Shown here piece by piece: positions 9,148 through 18,314 of a stretch of 64,000 bases of DNA. The notes under the pieces are model-generated. The model had not been told where the DNA came from. It did no database searches and worked only from the letters and a program-made list of their open reading frames with translations. Position 1 is the first letter of the stretch, and the number at the start of each line of letters is the position of its first letter. Source of the stretch: Pseudomonadota bacterium. GTDB taxonomy: Bacteria > Pseudomonadota > Alphaproteobacteria > Rhizobiales > Phreatobacteraceae. The translations under genes were made by a program, and so were the position numbers. The DNA lies in NCBI GenBank assembly GCA_020161695.1, contig JAIUOO010000013.1:62001-126000 (forward strand). Direction: 5' to 3'.

Positions 9148-9757
9148 CTGCCTCCGGAAGCAGCGCTTCGGGCGGCGTCCGCGGGTCGAACTCCGCGGGT
9201 GGATTCTTCGTCAGCCACAGCGACATCTGCCAGACCGCATAGCCGCCGATGAAGGCGACGAGGCCGATGAGGCCCCAATTGACCGTGGTCAGGGCGTTGA
9301 AGGCGAGATAGGCGAGGGACAGGCCAAGGCCGCCGCTGGCCGCCACCATGGCGATGTAACGCCAGAGCGGCTCGCCGGCGAGGAATCGCGCCTTGGGCGA
9401 GGCCGTGGCGACCGCGGCCAGCACCTCGCGCACGAAGGCGGAATAGGCGGCGTCGTGCGCCTCCACCTCGATCATGTTGCGCCACGAGACGTTCGAGAAC
9501 CAGATGCGCCGGCCGAGCCGCTGGCGCAGCTCGAAGCGATAGCGCTTCAGGTAGAGATTGGACGGGCGGAAGGTGAGGCGGACATAGTCGACCTGATGCA
9601 GCGGAACCTTGCCGGAGAGGCGTCCGTCGGTCCAGGCGAGGTCGCGCTCCTCAAGCGTGAAGACGATCTCGCGGCCGACCAGCTTGGGACGGTGGCGGAA
9701 GGTCGGTCGGCCGTCATGGTCGCGCCAGAGGGCGTCGGCGGGGGGCAGAGCGTTCAT
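9119..9757 (-). CDS. Hypothetical membrane protein with two helices
   Basis: A 212-residue protein with a soluble N-terminal ~145 residues that is rich in basic and aromatic residues, then two membrane segments (about 149-168 and 173-193) and a proline-rich tail. The soluble part resembles a PH-like or small beta domain (hydrophobic strand pattern around I-V-F-T-L...L-H-Q-V-D-Y-V-R-L), but this is only a guess. It converges on the universal stress gene and overlaps its end by 29 bp. No function assigned. Confidence 0.75.
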   Translation of the reverse strand: MNALPPADALWRDHDGRPTFRHRPKLVGREIVFTLEERDLAWTDGRLSGKVPLHQVDYVRLTFRPSNLYLKRYRFELRQRLGRRIWFSNVSWRNMIEVEAHDAAYSAFVREVLAAVATASPKARFLAGEPLWRYIAMVAASGGLGLSLAYLAFNALTTVNWGLIGLVAFIGGYAVWQMSLWLTKNPPAEFDPRTPPEALLPEAVTPPAAPRG

Positions 9758-9862
9758 GAGCGGGAGTTAGCGCAGGACGGGTGCGGCGGGAAGAGACCGC
9801 TTCGTGGACCTTTCCCTGTCATGCCCGGGCCTGGCACGGCCATGACGCATTCTGCCGCGCCC

Positions 9863-11038
9863 CTACCGCACCAGTTCCTTCATCGCCTTGTCGAGCCCGT
9901 CGAGCGTCAGCGGGAACATGCGCTGTTCCATGATGTCGCGCATCATGCCGATGGAGTGGGTGTAGTCCCAGTGCTTCTCCTTCACCGGGTTCAGCCAGAC
10001 CATGGAGGGGTAGATCGAGGCGATGCGCTTCATCCAGACGACGCCGGCTTCCTCGTTGAAGTGCTCCACCGATCCGCCGGGCTGGGCAATCTCGTAAGGT
10101 GACATGGAGGCGTCGCCGACGAAGATCACCTTGTAGTCGTTGCCGTATTTGTGCAGCACGTCCCAGGTTGGCTGCGTCTCGTCGAAGCGGCGGACGTTCT
10201 TCTTCCACACCTTCTCGTAGAGGCAGTTGTGGAAGTAGAAGTATTCCATGTGCTTGAACTCGGCCTTGGCCGCCGAGAACAGCTCCTCGCAGAGCTGGAT
10301 GTGCCAGTCCATCGAGCCGCCGACGTCGAAGAAGATCAGCACCTTGATGGCGTTGCGGCGCTCGGGCCGCATCTGCACGTCGAGGAAGCCGTGGCGGGCG
10401 GTCTCGCGGATCGTGCCGTCGAGGTCGAGCTCGTCGGGCGAGCCGGTGCGGGCGAACTTGCGCAGCCGGCGCAGCGCGATCTTGATGTTGCGCGTGCCGA
10501 GCTCGACCGTGTCGTCGTAGTCCTTGAACTCGCGCTTGTCCCAGACCTTCACGGCGCGGAAATTGCGGTTGCCGTCCTGGCCGATGCGGACGCCTTCGGG
10601 ATTGTAGCCATAGGCGCCGAAGGGCGAGGTGCCGCCCGTTCCGATCCACTTGTTGCCGCCCTGGTGGCGGCCCTTCTGCTCCTCGAGCCGCTTCTTCAGC
10701 GTCTCCATCAGCTTGTCCCAGCCGCCGAGCGCCTCGATCTGGGCCTTTTCCTCCTCGGTGAGGAACTTCTCGGTGAGCTTCCTCAGCCATTCCTCGGGGA
10801 TATTGACCTCGATGCCCTCGGCGAGGCTTTCCAGCCCCTTGAAGGTCGCGCCGAACACCTTGTCGAACTTGTCGATATTGCGCTCGTCCTTCACCAGCGC
10901 GGAGCGCGAGAGGTAGTAGAAGTCGGTCGGCGAACGCTCGATGATGTCGGCGTCGAGCGCCTCCATCAGAGTCAGATATTCGCGCACCGTCACCGGCACG
11001 CCCGCCTTCTTCAGGTCGTGGAAGAAATTGATGAACAT
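9863..11038 (-). CDS. CoxE-like VWA domain protein
   Basis: A 391-residue protein with a von Willebrand A domain of the CoxE type in its C-terminal half. The metal-site motif is degenerate, F-F-D-V-G-G-S-M-D (D238), where the usual form is D-x-S-x-S. The N-terminal half is helical and charged. CoxE proteins act with MoxR AAA+ ATPases in metal insertion or complex maturation. In many relatives the two genes are adjacent; here the MoxR gene is about 2.8 kb upstream on the same strand, with several genes in between. Length and start are normal. Confidence 0.9.
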   Translation of the reverse strand: MFINFFHDLKKAGVPVTVREYLTLMEALDADIIERSPTDFYYLSRSALVKDERNIDKFDKVFGATFKGLESLAEGIEVNIPEEWLRKLTEKFLTEEEKAQIEALGGWDKLMETLKKRLEEQKGRHQGGNKWIGTGGTSPFGAYGYNPEGVRIGQDGNRNFRAVKVWDKREFKDYDDTVELGTRNIKIALRRLRKFARTGSPDELDLDGTIRETARHGFLDVQMRPERRNAIKVLIFFDVGGSMDWHIQLCEELFSAAKAEFKHMEYFYFHNCLYEKVWKKNVRRFDETQPTWDVLHKYGNDYKVIFVGDASMSPYEIAQPGGSVEHFNEEAGVVWMKRIASIYPSMVWLNPVKEKHWDYTHSIGMMRDIMEQRMFPLTLDGLDKAMKELVR

Positions 11039-11089
11039 GGCGCGAGTGTAGGCGCTCGCCGGCGCTGCGTCATCCCGCCCTTCGGCGGA

Positions 11090-11326
11090 TCAGCCACAGT
11101 CGCCGCCGCTTCCACCGCCGCAATCGGCGCCCGCGCCGCTGCAGTTGCCGCCCCCGCTCGAAACATGACCGAGGCCCGCACCGCCTGCGAGGAAGAGGCC
11201 GCTGGTGGGGTCCGCAACGACCCGGTCCCGCGACGGCGATCTGTCCTGACGGTGGACAAGCCACCACGACAGGGGCAGCGAGACGAGGATTGCCAGAAAG
11301 GCCAGAGCGCTAAGGATCGTCCTCAT
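11090..11326 (-). CDS. Small membrane protein with Gly/Cys-rich tail, 78 aa
   Basis: A tiny protein with one N-terminal membrane segment (about 5-24), a short basic stretch and a C-terminal ~25 residues of almost only glycine, serine and alanine with three cysteines (ending G-G-G-S-G-G-D-C-G). It starts at an ATG at 11326. A second, unrelated-in-sequence but similarly built protein lies at 12907-13071. I do not recognise a family. It could be an exported glycine-rich peptide or a small assembly factor for the MoxR/CoxE pair; this is only inference from position. Confidence 0.6.
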   Translation of the reverse strand: MRTILSALAFLAILVSLPLSWWLVHRQDRSPSRDRVVADPTSGLFLAGGAGLGHVSSGGGNCSGAGADCGGGSGGDCG

Positions 11327-11425
11327 GCGGCAATCATAGACCTTTTGTGGTTGTTTGACAAAGCCGAACTGCCGACGGCGACAGGTCGTCGCGCCGGTCT
11401 TGTGACACGGTCCGGGGTTCGGTGG

Positions 11426-11665
11426 TCACTCCCGGGAGTGCGGATCGAGGCGCGGATCGTCCTCGGCGACATGCTCCAGAAGGTCGCCCGGCTGGCAGCC
11501 GAGCGCCTCGCAGATCGCGTCGAGCGTGTCGAAGCGGACGCCCTTCACCTTGCCGGACTTCAGCAGCGACAGATTGGCTTCGGTGATGCCGACATGGGCG
11601 GCGAGCTCCTTCGACCGCATCTTGCGGCGCGCCAGCATCACATCGAGGTTCACCAGGATAGGCAT
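11426..11665 (-). CDS. XRE family transcriptional regulator (YozG-like)
   Basis: A 79-residue Cro/CI-type DNA-binding protein. The helix-turn-helix is seen in K-E-L-A-A-H-V-G-I-T-E-A-N-L-S-L-L-K, followed by D-T-L-D-A-I-C-E-A-L-G-C-Q-P-G-D-L-L, which is highly typical of the small regulators paired with DUF2975 proteins. The start ATG overlaps the stop of the DUF2975 gene (TGATG), so the two are translationally coupled. It probably represses its own operon; an inverted repeat upstream of the operon is a candidate operator. Confidence 0.92.
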   Translation of the reverse strand: MPILVNLDVMLARRKMRSKELAAHVGITEANLSLLKSGKVKGVRFDTLDAICEALGCQPGDLLEHVAEDDPRLDPHSRE

Positions 11666-12228
11666 CAGACGAAGCTCGCATTCTCCTCGGCGATTCGGGC
11701 ACCCTCGCGCAGGGTCCAGCCGATGGCGACGAGCAGGGCGCCAACGATGCCCCAGAGGACGTCGTCGAGGCCGATCGTGATCGCCAGGATCTTCTGGCCG
11801 GACGGATTGCTGAACGTCAGGATGACGCCCGCGGCCGCCCGCCATAGCGGCATCAGCACGCCCTTGGCGATCAGGATCCAGCCGATGCGCGCGACGCGGA
11901 TGGCGACGAGATCGGTAAAGCGCTGGCCGGTTGCGAAACCCTCGAACACCGCTCGCGCCTGCAGCAGCAGGTAGACCAGGAGCGCGACGGGCGGCGCCGA
12001 CAGCGCGAGACCCGAGAGCTGGACCGTGGGGGTGACGGTGATCGGATGTCCCGCAAGGCCGAAATGCGGGGCAAGCAGCGAGGCGACCAGCTGCTTGTCG
12101 GTCCACACCCAGAACGTGCCGGCGACGGCCATCACGATGCCCGCCAGTGTTATCCCGGACATCCAGGCGGCGAGTCTGGAATGGCGCGTATCCGCTCCGG
12201 CGGGGCGTCGGTCGACGATGTGCGTCAC
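11665..12228 (-). CDS. DUF2975 membrane protein
   Basis: A 187-residue inner-membrane protein with four hydrophobic segments (about 21-43, 70-91, 117-138, 152-173), the usual DUF2975 arrangement. It overlaps the downstream XRE regulator by one base, the classical DUF2975-regulator pair. The pair is often considered a membrane sensor with a cytoplasmic regulator, though no mechanism is established. The upstream region is unusually AT-rich for this genome and carries a perfect inverted repeat. Confidence 0.88.
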   Translation of the reverse strand: MTHIVDRRPAGADTRHSRLAAWMSGITLAGIVMAVAGTFWVWTDKQLVASLLAPHFGLAGHPITVTPTVQLSGLALSAPPVALLVYLLLQARAVFEGFATGQRFTDLVAIRVARIGWILIAKGVLMPLWRAAAGVILTFSNPSGQKILAITIGLDDVLWGIVGALLVAIGWTLREGARIAEENASFV

Positions 12229-12237
12229 GATGGCATC

Positions 12238-12294
12238 TCCATTTGACTCAGTAAGAAAATATCGTAAAACAATAAATCATTGCCGTCAAATGGA
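12238..12294. promoter_or_regulatory. AT-rich divergent promoter region with 10-bp inverted repeat
   Basis: Between the divergent DUF2975 and lipoprotein genes lies an AT-rich island in otherwise GC-rich DNA. It is bracketed by TCCATTTGAC (12238-12247) and GTCAAATGGA (12285-12294), a perfect 10-bp inverted repeat with a 37-bp spacer. Both arms abut start codons. It is a good candidate for a looping operator of the XRE regulator. Confidence 0.6.
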
Positions 12295-12302
12295 AGATCG
12301 CC

Positions 12303-12899
12303 ATGCGCATCGCCTGCCTCATTCGCCGTTCGGCCGTCGTCGCCGCTGCCCTGCTTCTGGGCGGCTGCCTGTCCACCCCGATCACCAGCCTGCCGAGGCT
12401 GTTGCGGCTCGACTTCGTTTCCATGGACATGGACGAGGTGCGTGCCGGCCTGAGGCTGCCGGACATGTTGCGCATACGCCCGGGCGATGCGGTCATGACA
12501 GTTCGGACGACCGGGGCCGGTCAGCCTGCCACCGAGGACCGCTTCGTCCTTGTCGAGACGACGGAGGAGCAGGACAGGGTGGCCATCGCAAGCGAGGCGC
12601 GGCGCGGCCATGCGCTCAGCGTGTGGCGCGTCGCACCGGCCGACGTGCCGCGCATCGCGGCGATCCAGCAGCGGGTCAGGGAGTCGTTGGTGCGCGGGCC
12701 GCGGATTCGCGGCAGTCTTGAGATCAAGGTGTCCGGCGGCTGCCGGACGGCGCCCATCCCGGCCGGGCCGGTGCTGATGTCGAGCTTCCTCAAGCCGGCT
12801 CGCGGCGAGACCTATATCACGCTCACCGACGGGCTCGACCTCAGGCAACTGATCCCGCAGTCGGACTGGCAGGCGAAAATGCCCGCCTGCGGGCCATGA
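12303..12899 (+). CDS. Hypothetical lipoprotein, 198 aa
   Basis: The protein starts with two arginines and a hydrophobic segment ending in the lipobox L-L-G-G-C (C22), so it is predicted to be a lipid-anchored envelope protein. The mature part (about 176 residues) has a beta-rich pattern and two further cysteines. I do not recognise the family. The ATG follows a GGAAGA ribosome binding site. It is transcribed away from the DUF2975/XRE operon across a shared promoter region, so it may be co-regulated with it. Confidence 0.75.
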   Translation: MRIACLIRRSAVVAAALLLGGCLSTPITSLPRLLRLDFVSMDMDEVRAGLRLPDMLRIRPGDAVMTVRTTGAGQPATEDRFVLVETTEEQDRVAIASEARRGHALSVWRVAPADVPRIAAIQQRVRESLVRGPRIRGSLEIKVSGGCRTAPIPAGPVLMSSFLKPARGETYITLTDGLDLRQLIPQSDWQAKMPACGP

Positions 12900-12906
12900 A
12901 CGGCGG

Positions 12907-13071
12907 CTAGTCGCCTCCGCCTCCGCCGTCACCGCCCCCGCCGCTGTCACTGCTGTCGGAGGAGTCGCTGCTGGAACTGTCGCCATCGGCCGAACTGCTG
13001 CCGAACAGGACTGCAAGAAGCGCGAGGCCGGCGCCGCCAACCGCCAGAAGGACTGCGAGTGTGTTGCTCAT
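12907..13071 (-). CDS. Small membrane protein with Ser/Asp/Gly tail, 54 aa
   Basis: A 54-residue protein not on most gene finders' lists because of its size. It has one membrane helix (about 5-24) followed by a tail made only of S, D and G (many S-S-D repeats, then G-G-G-G-D). The start ATG at 13071 follows an AGGTGAG-like ribosome binding site. It converges on the lipoprotein gene with a 7-bp gap. It resembles the 78-residue gene at 11090-11326 in plan, but not in sequence. Low-complexity tail; no function assigned. Confidence 0.5.
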   Translation of the reverse strand: MSNTLAVLLAVGGAGLALLAVLFGSSSADGDSSSSDSSDSSDSGGGGDGGGGGD

Positions 13072-13258
13072 GACATCTCACCTTCCGTAGCGTCAGTATG
13101 CCCCATCCGGCCCGTTGCGCATAGCTGCTTCGTTGCCGTGGCGCGGAAGGTTTGCCGCGGGTCGGTGCTGCTGCGACGAAGGGCGCGGCCATGATGGCGG
13201 CTCCAGCTACTGCGCGTTTGCCCAAATCGCGCTGCGGAATGCCGATGTGACGGACGGC

Positions 13259-13873
13259 TCAGCCGGGCTCCCAGGCCCCGCTCTGCGCCCGGCAGAGGCG
13301 CTGCTCCTCCAGCGTCGTGACCGGCGGCGCGCCGAGCAGGGCACCCGCGGCATCGCCGAAGACGGTGAGCGTCGCGGAAACCGTCCGGCACGGCCGCCCG
13401 GCGCTTGCCCCTGCCGGATAGACCGACAGCACGATCTCGCGCCGCGCGCCGGCGCGGCTCTGCCAGTTCGTCTCGAGGCCGCGCGCGCTTGCGGCGGTCG
13501 CCTGCGTCAGCGCGCGGATCTCGCCGACATCCTCGTCGGTGAGGGCGAGGACCGGGCCGCAGCTCTCCGGCGAGTCCGTCCGCGATACGGCTGTGACGCC
13601 GCCGAACACGAACAGGCCGCCGCCGCCCGCCATGCCCGCGCGCGAACCGCCGGACTGCGTCGCCCGGCAGCGGGCGACCTGCCGCTCGATGGCCCAGGCC
13701 GATGCGCCGGGGCCGGACATGGGAAGGGGCGGGGAAGCATCGAGGCCGGCCGAGCAGCCGGCCAGAAGCAGGGCACCGCCCATCAGGGCGGCGCGGGCAG
13801 CCGAAGCGGAATGGCCGTTGGTCAGGAGCATGGCACCCAGCGATACGTCAGGCGAAATCCGTCGCCGAGACAT
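13259..13873 (-). CDS. RT0821/Lpp0805-like surface lipoprotein
   Basis: A 204-residue protein with lipobox L-L-A-G-C (C40 from the first ATG; an alternative start at 13831 shortens the leader). The C-terminal part has the pattern P-C-R-T-V-S-A-T-L-T-V-F-G-D and R-L-C-R-A-Q-S-G-A-W, as in the 17-kDa surface antigen domain of RT0821/Lpp0805 family proteins of alphaproteobacteria. A glycine-rich stretch lies in the middle. It sits just 20 bp downstream of moxR on the same strand and is probably in the same transcript. Confidence 0.7.
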   Translation of the reverse strand: MSRRRISPDVSLGAMLLTNGHSASAARAALMGGALLLAGCSAGLDASPPLPMSGPGASAWAIERQVARCRATQSGGSRAGMAGGGGLFVFGGVTAVSRTDSPESCGPVLALTDEDVGEIRALTQATAASARGLETNWQSRAGARREIVLSVYPAGASAGRPCRTVSATLTVFGDAAGALLGAPPVTTLEEQRLCRAQSGAWEPG

Positions 13874-13893
13874 AGTGCGGCGCGCGGCGCCTC

Positions 13894-14742
<849 letters not shown>

Positions 14743-14829
14743 GGAATGTCCTCGTGTGGATCGGTTGGCGGGGCAGGCGCCCCGCATGTCGGCGGCAGGG
14801 TAGGGGCCGGCAGGGTCGCCTGCAACACC

Positions 14830-14844
14830 CGGCAGAATCTGCCG
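14830..14844. promoter_or_regulatory. FlbD-like palindrome upstream of flgE
   Basis: CGGCAGAATCTGCCG is a perfect palindrome apart from its centre base. It has the form CGGCA-N5-TGCCG shared with three other flagellar intergenic regions in this window, and lies about 115-130 bp upstream of the transcription start predicted from the sigma-54 element at 14940. Likely enhancer site for a sigma-54 activator such as FlbD. Confidence 0.7.
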
Positions 14845-14939
14845 ATCGGCACAGGCGAAACTGCCGCGCAGGCTGCCGGAAACGATCCGTTAACCACCTA
14901 AGCCTCTGACAAATAAAGACTTGATCCGGCAGGCAGCCG

Positions 14940-14955
14940 TGGCATGCCTGCTGCT
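14940..14955 (+). promoter_or_regulatory. Sigma-54 promoter of flgE
   Basis: TGGCATGCCTGCTGCT matches the sigma-54 consensus TGGCACG-N4-TTGC with correct 12-bp spacing between GG and GC. It predicts a transcript starting near 14966, about 60 bp before the flgE start. Confidence 0.7.
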
Positions 14956-15024
14956 AGGCATGGGACCGAATGCGGTGGCGCTCCATCGTGATCGGGTACC
15001 GGTTAGACGCCGGCGGAGGGGTTC

Positions 15025-16380
15025 ATGGGTATCTTCGGCGCAATGACCACGGCGGTCAGCGGCCTCTCGGCGCAGGCCTATGCCCTGGAGAACATCTCCG
15101 GCAACATCGCCAACTCGCAGACCACCGCCTTCAAGCGGATCGAGACCAGCTTCATCGACCTCATCCCCGATTCCGGGCCGAAGCGTGAACTGTCCGGTTC
15201 GGTCACCGGTCAGTCGCGGGCGACCAACACCATCCAGGGCCAGATCTCGGCGACCTCGATCACCACGAACCTCGCCGTCAACGGCGACGGCTATTTCGTG
15301 GTGCAGCAGCCGCAGGGCTTCATCGACGGCCAGCCGAGCTTCGGCGCGGTCAACAACTTCACCCGGCGCGGCGATTTCACGATCGACGCCAACGGCTACA
15401 TGGTCAACGGCGCCGGCTACTACCTGCGCGGCCTGCGCCTCGACCGGACGACCGGCAACCCGCTCGGCTCCTCGCCCGTGCCGATCCAGGTGACCAACGA
15501 TGTCATTCCGGCGCGCGCCTCCACGCAGATCAACTACCGCGCCAGCCTGCCGACGGTGCCCGCAACGGCGAATGCCAGTTCGACCGTGCCCGGCAGCGAG
15601 CTCATGGCGCCCGCGCTGATCGGTTCGGCGACTATCGGACCGGCGAACTCGTCGGCCTTCGTCTCGACCTCGGTCGCTGGCGGCTCGGTGACCGTCTATG
15701 ACGCGCTCGGCAACCAGGCCAACGTGCAGGTCCGCTGGGCCAAGACGGCCAATGCCTCCGCCGGCCCGCCGGCGGTTTCCGATACCTGGAGCGCCTACTA
15801 CCAGTCGAACTCGACCGCCGGATCGGAGACCTGGACGCGGATCGGCGGCGACTTCACCTTCGGCTCGACCGGTCAGCTGACCTCGCCGACCACCAACCCC
15901 GTCATCACCGGCCTGACCGTCAACGGCACCAGCGTCGGCAACGTGACCCTCGACCTCGGCACCAGCGGCCTGTCGCAATATGCGCGTGCCGACGGCACGG
16001 TGCAGGTCACCGATATCGGCCAGAACGGCTATGCCGTCGGCGAACTGATGAACGTCACCATCACCGATGCCGGCCGCGTGCGCGGCAACTATTCCAACGG
16101 TCAGTCGGTGGACCTGTTCTCGATCCCGCTCGCCTCGTTCAACGGCGACAACATGCTGAAGCGCCTCGACGGCGGCGCCTTCGCGGAGACGTCGGGCTCC
16201 GGTCCGCCGATCATGGGCGCGCCGGGCCGGATCATCTCGCAGAGCCTCGAGGGGTCGAACGTCGACATCTCCGAGGAGTTCACCAAGCTGATCATCACGC
16301 AGCAGGCCTATGCGGCCAATACGCGGATCGTCACGACGTCCAATTCCATGCTGCAGGAAACGATCAACATGATCCGCTGA
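15025..16380 (+). CDS. flgE: Flagellar hook protein FlgE
   Basis: A 451-residue hook subunit. The N-terminal rod-family motif is visible (A-M-T-T-A-V-S-G-L-S-A-Q, then N-I-A-N-S-Q-T-T-A-F-K-R), and the C-terminal D0 helix ends N-T-R-I-V-T-T-S-N-S-M-L-Q-E-T. Serine/threonine-rich hypervariable domains fill the middle. FlgE polymerises into the universal joint between rod and filament and is exported by the flagellar type III system. The ATG follows GGAGGGG. It leads an operon with flgK and flgL and is preceded by a sigma-54 promoter and palindrome. Confidence 0.97.
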   Translation: MGIFGAMTTAVSGLSAQAYALENISGNIANSQTTAFKRIETSFIDLIPDSGPKRELSGSVTGQSRATNTIQGQISATSITTNLAVNGDGYFVVQQPQGFIDGQPSFGAVNNFTRRGDFTIDANGYMVNGAGYYLRGLRLDRTTGNPLGSSPVPIQVTNDVIPARASTQINYRASLPTVPATANASSTVPGSELMAPALIGSATIGPANSSAFVSTSVAGGSVTVYDALGNQANVQVRWAKTANASAGPPAVSDTWSAYYQSNSTAGSETWTRIGGDFTFGSTGQLTSPTTNPVITGLTVNGTSVGNVTLDLGTSGLSQYARADGTVQVTDIGQNGYAVGELMNVTITDAGRVRGNYSNGQSVDLFSIPLASFNGDNMLKRLDGGAFAETSGSGPPIMGAPGRIISQSLEGSNVDISEEFTKLIITQQAYAANTRIVTTSNSMLQETINMIR

Positions 16381-16415
16381 GGCGGATCATGAGCCTCGTC
16401 AAGGAGTGACGGATC

Positions 16416-18305
16416 ATGCTCACAGGCGCTCTCAACAATGCGCTGTCGGGGCTTCGGTTCACCTCGATCGCCACGTCGCTGACGTCGGCGAACATCTCGA
16501 ACGCCGGCAACCCGTCCTATACGCGCAAGAGCATCGATCCGGTCCAGCTGCTTGCCGGCGACCAGATCTCGGGCATTGCGGTCGGCTCGATCCGGCGCGA
16601 ATACGACGCCTTCGTGCAGCGCCAGCTCGTCACCGAGCAGGCCAATGCCGGCTATGCCTCGACGCGGTCGCAGTTCCTGTCGCGCCTCGACCAGATGTTC
16701 GGCGCGCCGGGCTCGGCGCGCGCGCTCGACACCGTGCTCAACGACTTCTCATCGTCGTTCCAGACGTTGCTGACCTCGCCGGAAAGCCAGACGGCGCGTT
16801 CCGGCGTGATCAACTCGGCCACCGTTGTCGCCCAGACGCTGCGCAGCCTGTCGACCTCGACGCAGGCGATGCGCCTCGATGCCGAGAAGGGGCTGGCCGA
16901 CGCCACGTCGCGGCTCAACAGCCTCCTGACCGATCTGTCCAAGGTCAATGGCCGCCTGAAAGTGTCATTCGACGACGAGTCGCGCGTCGGCCTTCTCGAC
17001 CAGCGCGACCAGCTCGTTTCCGAGATCAGCAGCTATGTCGATGTTCGAACCGTTTATGACGATCGCGGCGCCGTTCAGCTCTACGGCGGCAGCGGCTTCG
17101 TGCTGCTCTCGACCAGCAAACCGGAGCTGAGCTTCGACGCCCGCGACATCATCGGCCCGACCAATCACTACGACGAGGACCCGACGAAGCGGACAGTCGG
17201 CACGATCACCGCAAATACGCCGTCCGGCAACGTCGATCTGATCGCCGCCGGCGTGTTCAAGTCCGGCAAGATCGCCGCGCTCATCGAGTTGCGCGACAAG
17301 TCCCTGCCGGCCGCACAGGAACAGCTCGACCAGATCGCGGCGGGCCTGGCGCAGGCGCTCGGCAGCTCGGCGACGACGACACCCGCGACGGTCGCCGGAC
17401 CCGGGCCGACGACCGGCTACGACATGGCGCTCGGAACCGGCCTTGCCGACGGCGACACGGTGACACTTCAGCTCACCGCCAATGGCGTCACCCAGAAGAT
17501 CACCTTCAAGCGGGTCGATGACACGACCGTGCCGATGTCGGATGACATGACGGCCGATCCGAACGACGTCGTGTTCCGCCTGACGGGCTCGTCGGCTGCG
17601 GGCCATGCCAGCCAGATGCAGGCGGCAATCGACACCTGGGCCGCCGGCGCCGGCGCACCTGCCGGTGCTTTCGGCGTGTCGGTCAATGGCGGCAATCTCA
17701 GGCTGCTCGCCGATCCGACCGTGGCCGGCGGCGCGACCGTCAACAGCGCCGCGGCCAACGTCACGGCCCAGTCGCTGACCGGCGGCGGCGCCGCGCTGCC
17801 GTTCTTCATCGACAACACCGCCGTTGGCGGCATCTATTCCGACCGGATCACCGGCTCGGGCTCGCAGTTCGCCGGACTTGCCGCGCGCATCGACGTCAAC
17901 GGTGCGCTGAAGGCCGATCCGAGCACGCTGGTCAAGATGACCGCCGCGACGCTGGAATCGGACTCCACCCGGCCGTCCTTCCTCGCCTCCGCGCTTGGCC
18001 ATGCCGGGCGCTACTACATGCCGGCGGGCGGGCTCGGCACGGAGTCCAGCCCGATGCAGGGCTCGGTCCTGTCCTATGCCCGCGCCGTGATCACCAACCA
18101 GACCAACGAAGCCGCGACCGCCCAGCAGCTCGCCGAGGGACAGGAGGCCGTCGTGACCCAGCTTCAGGCCCGCTTCGACAGCGTGGCGGCGGTGAATATC
18201 GATCAGGAAATGATGATGCTGATCACGCTCCAGACCTCCTACGGCGCCAATGCGCGCGTCATGTCGGCGGTGCGCGAGATGTTCGACATGCTGCGGCAGA
18301 TGTGA
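16416..18305 (+). CDS. flgK: Flagellar hook-associated protein 1 FlgK
   Basis: A 629-residue hook-filament junction protein. The N-terminus has the FlgK pattern A-L-N-N-A-L-S-G-L and S-A-N-I-S-N-A-G-N-P-S-Y-T-R, and the C-terminus ends with L-I-T-L-Q-T-S-Y-G-A-N-A-R-V-M-S-A-V, the conserved D0/D1 helix. The middle is alanine/glycine/threonine-rich. The start has an AAGGAG ribosome binding site and lies 35 bp after flgE; flgL follows after 9 bp, so the three form one transcript. Exported by the flagellar apparatus. Confidence 0.96.
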   Translation: MLTGALNNALSGLRFTSIATSLTSANISNAGNPSYTRKSIDPVQLLAGDQISGIAVGSIRREYDAFVQRQLVTEQANAGYASTRSQFLSRLDQMFGAPGSARALDTVLNDFSSSFQTLLTSPESQTARSGVINSATVVAQTLRSLSTSTQAMRLDAEKGLADATSRLNSLLTDLSKVNGRLKVSFDDESRVGLLDQRDQLVSEISSYVDVRTVYDDRGAVQLYGGSGFVLLSTSKPELSFDARDIIGPTNHYDEDPTKRTVGTITANTPSGNVDLIAAGVFKSGKIAALIELRDKSLPAAQEQLDQIAAGLAQALGSSATTTPATVAGPGPTTGYDMALGTGLADGDTVTLQLTANGVTQKITFKRVDDTTVPMSDDMTADPNDVVFRLTGSSAAGHASQMQAAIDTWAAGAGAPAGAFGVSVNGGNLRLLADPTVAGGATVNSAAANVTAQSLTGGGAALPFFIDNTAVGGIYSDRITGSGSQFAGLAARIDVNGALKADPSTLVKMTAATLESDSTRPSFLASALGHAGRYYMPAGGLGTESSPMQGSVLSYARAVITNQTNEAATAQQLAEGQEAVVTQLQARFDSVAAVNIDQEMMMLITLQTSYGANARVMSAVREMFDMLRQM

Positions 18306-18314
18306 GGATAAGCC

